A stretch of 19,349 nt of DNA, taken from assembly GCA_036507955.1 (NCBI GenBank), contig DATCIH010000067.1:1-19349 (forward strand), written 5' to 3'. Both the position numbers and the translations under genes were made by a program. The notes beneath the pieces are model-generated. The model saw only the letters and a list, made by a program, of their open reading frames with translations. It ran no database searches and was not told the DNA's origin. Numbering within the stretch: position 1 is the first letter of the stretch; each line of letters opens with the position of its first letter. The DNA comes from DATCIH01 sp036507955 (GTDB lineage: Bacteria; Bacillota; Clostridia; Clostridiales; Clostridiaceae). Positions 15,032 through 19,349 of the stretch are shown piece by piece.

Positions 15032-15169
15032 GTAAAAAAATAACACCAGCTACAACTAGTGCTAAATTAACATATATATAATAGAGAGGATCCCTATATT
15101 TACATAATAACCTTTAAGTGTGACAGAAAAATGTCGAATATGATAACAAACTATGAACATTGCTATCTA
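15032..15169 (-). repeat. Structured intergenic element, copy 2 of a tandem pair
   Basis: This copy lies about 155 nt from copy 1, in the same orientation, and overlaps the AraC stop codon. Its terminator hairpin AACACCAG/CTAGTGCT has two positions that mismatch on the plus strand but become G-U pairs in minus-strand RNA. Its second hairpin (15081-15097) likewise pairs fully only on the minus strand. This points to function as leftward RNA. A small GACA/TGTC hairpin at 15122-15135 is not kept in copy 1. Confidence 0.8.
15034..15063 (-). terminator. Terminator hairpin of element copy 2
   Basis: Leftward stem-loop with two G-U pairs followed by seven T residues. It is the first terminator met by transcripts leaving the AraC gene. 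Confidence 0.65.
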
Positions 15170-15975
15170 TTGTTTCTAAACCTAATAGGTGCATTCCCCG
15201 TTTTCGATTTGAAATAATTAGAGAAATAATGTTCATCTGCAAATTTTAATTTTAATGCTATTTGTTTTATAGGAATATTAGTATTAATTAAAAGAAGCCT
15301 TGCTGTTTCTATTTTTTTAGACAACAGATAGTCATATGGAGTCGTCCCGTATTCTTTCTTAAAAATGCGTATAGTTTGAGAAGGCGAACGGAAAACATAA
15401 TTAGATAATGTCTTAATTGATAAATTACTTTCAATATGATTATCTATATACTGCTTAAGTTGCAGTGCAGTACCATTATTTATTTTCAGAGAAATCTCAA
15501 CTTTAGAATATATCTTCAATAAAATTTCATGGAAAATTATAGAAGCCTTTTGAAAAATATCTTCTATATTTTTATTTGTTTCCTTAGCCGTAAAAAACAT
15601 ATTATAAAACAACTCTTTTAAATCCATATTCTTTATAAGATATATATTATTAAGTTTGTATGCCTGCATTAGATTCTCAATTAGAGTTCCTTTGATATTG
15701 AACCATATCTTAGTCCACGGATCCTTTCCATCGGAAAAATAAAGATGATCACATCCCTTAGGAAGGATATAAATATCCCCTGAACTTGCAATAAATTCTT
15801 GACCATTTATTTTTATAGTCCCTTCTCCTTTTATGATATATTCAAAGCAATATATCTCAGAGTTTTTCCTATCAATTTTATAGGTAGCATCGCAATAAGA
15901 AATTCCTGCCATTTGTATATAAAAAGGGTACTGATTTCTAGTATCTTCTGTGAAACTTATAATATCCTCATTCAT
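15163..15975 (-). CDS. AraC-family transcriptional regulator with cupin sensor domain
   Basis: Taken from the ATG at 15973-15975 the protein has 270 residues. A GTG 15 nt upstream would add five residues, but it overlaps the only ribosome site (GTGAGG), so the ATG is preferred. The N-terminal cupin-type arm (about 35-95) has YIIKGEGTIKING and GDIYILPKGCDH, typical of sugar-responsive members. The C-terminal part carries two helix-turn-helix units: one around LSIKTLSNYVFRSPSQTIRIF and one around IPIKQIALKLKFADEHYFSNYFK, with the family-typical end of the second helix. It binds DNA as a dimer. It is divergent from the DUF4965 gene with overlapping promoters, so that gene is the likely target. 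A sugar or oligosaccharide as ligand is inferred from the neighbourhood. Confidence 0.9.
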   Translation of the reverse strand: MNEDIISFTEDTRNQYPFYIQMAGISYCDATYKIDRKNSEIYCFEYIIKGEGTIKINGQEFIASSGDIYILPKGCDHLYFSDGKDPWTKIWFNIKGTLIENLMQAYKLNNIYLIKNMDLKELFYNMFFTAKETNKNIEDIFQKASIIFHEILLKIYSKVEISLKINNGTALQLKQYIDNHIESNLSIKTLSNYVFRSPSQTIRIFKKEYGTTPYDYLLSKKIETARLLLINTNIPIKQIALKLKFADEHYFSNYFKSKTGNAPIRFRNNR

Positions 15976-16010
15976 GCTTTTATTCCTCACTTATATGCTA
16001 ATATAATCTA

Positions 16011-16039
16011 TTCATATATATATATTATAGCTTTATAAT
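16011..16039 (+). promoter_or_regulatory. Promoter of the DUF4965 gene, overlapping the AraC promoter
   Basis: TTCATA (16011-16016), 17-nt spacer, TATAAT (16034-16039). On the other strand TATAAT occupies 16024-16029 with TTTACT 17 nt upstream, serving the AraC gene. The two -10 boxes form an inverted repeat with a 4-nt centre, so the two polymerases would exclude each other. A GTAAGTAA-like direct repeat at 16041-16050 may be part of an activator site. Confidence 0.55.
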
Positions 16040-16067
16040 ATAAGTAAGTAAATGAAGGAGTGATAAA

Positions 16068-18050
16068 ATGAATGATAACTTTAGACCTGCTGCTATTCCT
16101 CTAGTTACCGTAGATCCCTACTTTAGTGTATGGTCTACCTCCAATTGCCTTTATGAAGATACAACTAAACATTGGACTGGAAAACCGAATGGTATGACTG
16201 GTATTATATGGATTGATGATAAAGCTTATAATTTTATGGGTAAAGTATCTGAAAATACAGAAGTTTTAAAACAAGAAAGTGTTTCAGTTAAGCCATTAAC
16301 AACTATCTATACTTTTAAAGGAAATGGTATAAAACTACAAGTAAAATTTCTTACTCCTTTATTGTTAACAGACTTAGAACTAACTTCAAGGCCAGCCTCC
16401 TATATAGATTTTATTGTTAGTTCAATTGATGAAAACCCTCACATTGTGAAAATTTATTTCGATGTGACAGGTGAATGGTGTGTGAACTCACCAGATCAAA
16501 AAATTAAGTGGGGTAGGAAAGAATTATCAGAAAATATTGAAACTATGTTTATGTGTAATGAGAAACAAGAAGTGCTTTCAAAATCAGGTGATGATCTTCG
16601 TATTGACTGGGGCTATTTTTATCTTGTAGTACCGAAGACAGCAGAAATTGATTATACAACTGTAATTGGAACTAGTGATATAAGAAATAAATTTATTTTA
16701 GATGGTTTAATACCTGTAAAAGATGATGATGTTATGCCTAGAAACTTAGAAGATGATATGACTGTTATGGCGGTTACATTGGGCTTTGGATCAGTCTATG
16801 AAACCCAGAAATCCAATTACATTGTACTTGCATACGATGATATAAAATCAATAGAATATTTTAGCAAACCATTATCTGCACTCTGGAGATCGCATTGCGA
16901 TAGTTTTGATAATTTATTAGTAAAAACAGTAAAAGAATATAGTGATATTTCCCACAAATGTGAAGTGTTTGATGAAAAACTTATAAAGGATTCAACTTTA
17001 GCAGGTGGTAAAAAATATGCAGAACTTATAAGTCTAGCTTACAGACAAGCTGTAGCAGCCCATAAGTTAGTTACCGATGAGAATGGGGATGTGTTATTTT
17101 TCTCAAAAGAATGTTTTAGCAACGGATGTATTGCAACTGTAGATGTAACGTACCCTTCAATACCGCTATTCCTACTCTTTAATACTGAACTTGTAAAAGG
17201 AATGTTGAGACCAATATTTAAATATTTTAATAGTGATGCATGGACCTTTGATTTCGCACCCCACGATGTAGGCTGTTATCCAATAGCAAATGGTCAAGTC
17301 TATGGTGAAAATGCTTTAGAAAACCAAATGCCAGTTGAAGAGTGTGGAAATATGTTGATTACTATGGCTGCAGTCTCAATAATAGATAAAAATGCTGATT
17401 TTGCACAGGAAAATTTTACTCCGCTAACTTGCTGGGTAGACTATCTGGTTATAAAAGGTTTTGACCCTGGTAATCAGCTTTGTACCGATGATTTCGCAGG
17501 GCATCTTTCCCATAACTCAAATCTCTCAATTAAAGCGATTTTAGGAATTGCTTCCTATGCTATTTTATGTAAGATGCTTGGATATGAAGAGAAACATAGT
17601 TACTATTTAAATATAGCTAAGGATTTTGCTATTAAGTGGGAAACTATAAATAAAGAAAATGATCATTATAAATTAACCTTTGATGGAAATGATAGTTGGA
17701 GCTTAAAATATAACTTAATTTGGGACTCCCTGTTAGGTTTAAATATTTTTAGTAAAGATATAAAACAAGCGGAAGTTGAGTATTATATTAAAAAGCAAAA
17801 CAAATATGGCGTTCCCCTGGATAGCAGAGAAACCTATACTAAAACGGATTGGATAGTTTGGAGTGCCTCGCTTTCTGATAATAAAGAAGATTTTGAAGCT
17901 TTGATAGCTCCAATATGGGACTTTATTAACGAATCTGAAAGTAGAGTTCCCTTTACTGACTGGTATGACACTATAAGCTGCATGCAAATAGGCTTCCAGA
18001 ACCGTTCAGTGTTAGGTGGTATTTTTATTAAGCTGTTGAAGGTAAATTAA
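16068..18050 (+). CDS. DUF4965/glutaminase-A-like family protein
   Basis: The 660-residue protein has no signal peptide. It begins RPAAIPLVTVDPYFSVWS with TKHWTGKPNGM soon after, as in the DUF4964/DUF5127 beta-rich N-terminal half of fungal glutaminase GtaA relatives. From about residue 310 it continues as an (alpha/alpha) barrel: DVTYPSIPLFLLFN (about 358), APHDVGCYP (about 397), MPVEECGNM (about 420) and DDFAGHLSHNSNLSIKAI (about 473), which fit DUF4965 and DUF1793. In bacteria these six-hairpin proteins usually lie in glycan-use loci, and a glycosidase activity is more likely than glutamine hydrolysis, but this is inference. ATG follows AAGGAG by 7 nt. The AraC-type gene is divergent and probably controls it. 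A strong terminator follows. Confidence 0.8.
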   Translation: MNDNFRPAAIPLVTVDPYFSVWSTSNCLYEDTTKHWTGKPNGMTGIIWIDDKAYNFMGKVSENTEVLKQESVSVKPLTTIYTFKGNGIKLQVKFLTPLLLTDLELTSRPASYIDFIVSSIDENPHIVKIYFDVTGEWCVNSPDQKIKWGRKELSENIETMFMCNEKQEVLSKSGDDLRIDWGYFYLVVPKTAEIDYTTVIGTSDIRNKFILDGLIPVKDDDVMPRNLEDDMTVMAVTLGFGSVYETQKSNYIVLAYDDIKSIEYFSKPLSALWRSHCDSFDNLLVKTVKEYSDISHKCEVFDEKLIKDSTLAGGKKYAELISLAYRQAVAAHKLVTDENGDVLFFSKECFSNGCIATVDVTYPSIPLFLLFNTELVKGMLRPIFKYFNSDAWTFDFAPHDVGCYPIANGQVYGENALENQMPVEECGNMLITMAAVSIIDKNADFAQENFTPLTCWVDYLVIKGFDPGNQLCTDDFAGHLSHNSNLSIKAILGIASYAILCKMLGYEEKHSYYLNIAKDFAIKWETINKENDHYKLTFDGNDSWSLKYNLIWDSLLGLNIFSKDIKQAEVEYYIKKQNKYGVPLDSRETYTKTDWIVWSASLSDNKEDFEALIAPIWDFINESESRVPFTDWYDTISCMQIGFQNRSVLGGIFIKLLKVN

Positions 18051-18074
18051 GTTACTGCAAAAAATTCAAATAGC

Positions 18075-18110
18075 AAAAAATTCAGCAGTTATTATTCTGC
18101 TGAATTTTTT
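18075..18110. terminator. Bidirectional terminator between convergent genes
   Basis: AAAAAATTCAGCAG pairs with CTGCTGAATTTTTT around an 8-nt loop. T-tracts exist on both strands, so it ends the DUF4965 gene and the leftward SDR transcript. Confidence 0.9.
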
Positions 18111-18131
18111 ATGGCAAGTAATACCCGCCCT

Positions 18132-18155
18132 CTATACAACCAAATGCTTGTATAG
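18132..18155. repeat. Small inverted repeat downstream of the SDR gene
   Basis: CTATACAA and TTGTATAG form a perfect 8-bp stem with an 8-nt loop, 56 nt after the SDR stop. There is no T-tract on the leftward side, so it is a 3' UTR hairpin or binding site rather than a terminator. Confidence 0.5.
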
Positions 18156-18210
18156 TAAATTTTAAATCCTTTTCAAATCTGATTAAATTAGTTATATGCC
18201 CCCTATTCTC

Positions 18211-19041
18211 CTATAACACATCTCGTATCATATGTGATGGTAATTTTGACCAACCATACCCTGCTTCTGCAGATTTATCCTCCGGCATTCCTGGTAATAT
18301 AAGACCACCATCTATTTTTATAGTAACTCCTGTAATGTATTGGGCTTTATCAGATGCAATAAATTCTACTAAATACCCAATTTCCTTTGTTGTTCCGAGT
18401 CTACCAGCAGGTATTTTTTTAGCAAAATTATTATCTGATAGCTCTTCATCTAGGTTATTACCTCTTACTTTAGTTGCTCCAGGTGCAACACAGTTTACCC
18501 TTATACCATAATGGGACATTTCAAGTGCCATAGATTCTGCGGCACGGTTAAGTGCAGCCTTGAGTCCTCCATAAAGGGCATCTTCTGGATATGCTCTTAT
18601 TCCTCTTGTGGAGGATATAAAAATAATATTACCTTTTACTTCATTTTTAACCATATATCTAGCTGCAACATTGGAACAAAGCAAATAACTTCTAAAATTT
18701 AGATTATACACAAAATCTATTTGTTCTACGTCCAAATTAAGAAGACTATTATGTCTTGTAAGACCTGCATTACAAACAAGTAAATCTATACCCCCTAGGT
18801 CACTGATTGCTTCTTCCGTTACCTTTTGGGGCACTTCAGGCAGCTCCATAGCTGCCTGATAATAGAAACATTTTCTACCCATTGCTTCTATTTCCTGGGC
18901 TAGGGATTTTGCTTCGTCAAGTTTACTATTGTAAGTAAAAGCTACATCATATCCTCCCTTAGCTAAAACTAATGCAATTCCACGTCCTATCCCTCTACTT
19001 CCACCTGTTATAAAAACTTTCTTAATTCCTATTTTACACAT
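18211..19041 (-). CDS. Short-chain dehydrogenase/reductase, probably sugar-acid oxidoreductase
   Basis: The 276-residue cytoplasmic enzyme has the classical SDR set: cofactor loop TGGSRGIG (12-19), NAG (91-93), catalytic Ser144, Tyr157 and Lys161 (YGGLK), and the C-terminal VAPGATK and GVTIKIDGG blocks. The tail after GLILPG is about 20 residues longer than usual. The overall sequence resembles FabG/gluconate-5-dehydrogenase-type SDRs. The gene directly follows a mannonate dehydratase of the ManD family, with 4 nt between that stop and this ATG. Therefore a mannonate/fructuronate-type reductase, as the SDR-family UxuB of Bacillus, is the best guess. The AAGGAG ribosome site touches the ATG with no spacing, so translation is likely coupled to the upstream gene. 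Substrate is not provable here. Confidence 0.85.
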   Translation of the reverse strand: MCKIGIKKVFITGGSRGIGRGIALVLAKGGYDVAFTYNSKLDEAKSLAQEIEAMGRKCFYYQAAMELPEVPQKVTEEAISDLGGIDLLVCNAGLTRHNSLLNLDVEQIDFVYNLNFRSYLLCSNVAARYMVKNEVKGNIIFISSTRGIRAYPEDALYGGLKAALNRAAESMALEMSHYGIRVNCVAPGATKVRGNNLDEELSDNNFAKKIPAGRLGTTKEIGYLVEFIASDKAQYITGVTIKIDGGLILPGMPEDKSAEAGYGWSKLPSHMIRDVL

Positions 19042-19045
19042 CTCC

Positions 19046-19349
19046 TTAAGGTGTATTAATTGTGCCGTCTGGTAATCTTGTTTGAGTCCACTTTGTTATT
19101 GTATTTTTAGCAGGATATTTAGCTGCTAGCTTTTCATCAATGTCTATACCAAGACCTGGTTTGTCATTTGCATAAACATAACCATCCTTTAAGATAGGAG
19201 TTCCTGGAAATACCTCTTCAAGAATACCATCAAGCCCACACCATTCTTGTATACCGAAGTTATGAGAAACTAAATCTAAGTGAATATTAGCAGCATGACC
19301 TACAGGGGATACGTCTCCTGGTCCATGCCATGCAGTTCTTACACCAAAC
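19046..19349 (-). CDS. manD: ManD/RspA-type mannonate dehydratase (enolase superfamily), C-terminal part
   Basis: The last 100 or so residues are seen; the 5' part lies beyond the window. The visible part begins GVRTAWHGPGDVSPVGHAAN, followed by HLDLVSHNFGIQEW, then KPGLGIDIDE, and it ends with a LPDGTINTP tail. These are hallmark C-terminal blocks of the ManD/RspA branch of the enolase superfamily, with the WHGP His in the active site. Members dehydrate D-mannonate (some D-gluconate) to 2-keto-3-deoxy sugar acids using Mg2+. Catalytic efficiency varies widely in this family, so the physiological substrate is open. The stop overlaps the ribosome site of the SDR gene, showing an operon. It would be a second mannonate dehydratase family in the window, unrelated in fold details to the UxuA-type gene at 1-334. 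Confidence 0.85.
   Translation of the reverse strand, partial: FGVRTAWHGPGDVSPVGHAANIHLDLVSHNFGIQEWCGLDGILEEVFPGTPILKDGYVYANDKPGLGIDIDEKLAAKYPAKNTITKWTQTRLPDGTINTP

Noticed and set aside
14878..15169. Element considered as a known riboswitch (c-di-GMP, T-box)
   Set aside because: I see no c-di-GMP-I core and no T-box sequence. The kinase promoter also lies after the element, so it would not be in that leader.
15976..15990. GTG at 15990 as start of the AraC gene
   Set aside because: That GTG is part of the only ribosome site for the ATG at 15975.

Overview
The window comes from an AT-rich, low-GC, Gram-positive anaerobe-like genome, most probably a spore-forming Clostridium or a close relative. 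The grounds are strong AGGAGG-type ribosome binding sites, a spore-germinant-receptor (ger) locus behind a promoter matching forespore sigma-G, and a set of plant-polysaccharide glycosidases. The assignment is inferred from these gene families only; no phylogenetic marker gene is present.

Layout. (1) Bases 1-6740 are a leftward (minus strand) carbohydrate region: the N-terminal third of a UxuA-type mannonate dehydratase, two small membrane-anchored proteins of unknown function, a GH2 beta-mannosidase-type glycosidase, a decayed DUF4038/apiosidase-like remnant, and a GH78 alpha-L-rhamnosidase-type enzyme. (2) Bases 6840-11703 are a rightward germination locus: a sigma-G-like promoter, a CBO0543-family membrane protein, then gerA, gerB and two tandem gerC copies. 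All four ger genes carry inactivating lesions (frameshifts mostly in short homopolymers, in-frame stops, and a 5' deletion of gerA). (3) Bases 11811-14866 encode a split phosphorelay: an Hpt protein and a stand-alone receiver on the plus strand, converging on a 7TM hybrid histidine kinase on the minus strand. An in-frame TAA removes the last helix of the kinase's receiver. (4) Bases 14878-15169 hold two tandem copies of a roughly 130-bp structured element; a third, diverged copy lies at 1674-1797. (5) Bases 15163-18110 hold an AraC-type regulator divergent from a DUF4965/glutaminase-A-like protein. (6) Bases 18211-19349 hold an SDR oxidoreductase and the C-terminus of an enolase-superfamily (ManD/RspA) mannonate dehydratase, both leftward.

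How it fits together. Both flanks serve breakdown of rhamnose- and uronate-containing plant polysaccharide and, probably, the mannonate/fructuronate branch of hexuronate catabolism. Two non-homologous mannonate-dehydratase families lie on the two edges. The germination and signalling genes sit between them. The germination locus looks like a pseudogene cassette, although the number of homopolymer indels means sequencing error must be excluded. The least explained features are the three copies of the structured element. Each sits just after a leftward gene. In the two copies nearest a downstream gene, its terminator T-tract is followed, 17 nt on, by an extended -10 promoter.
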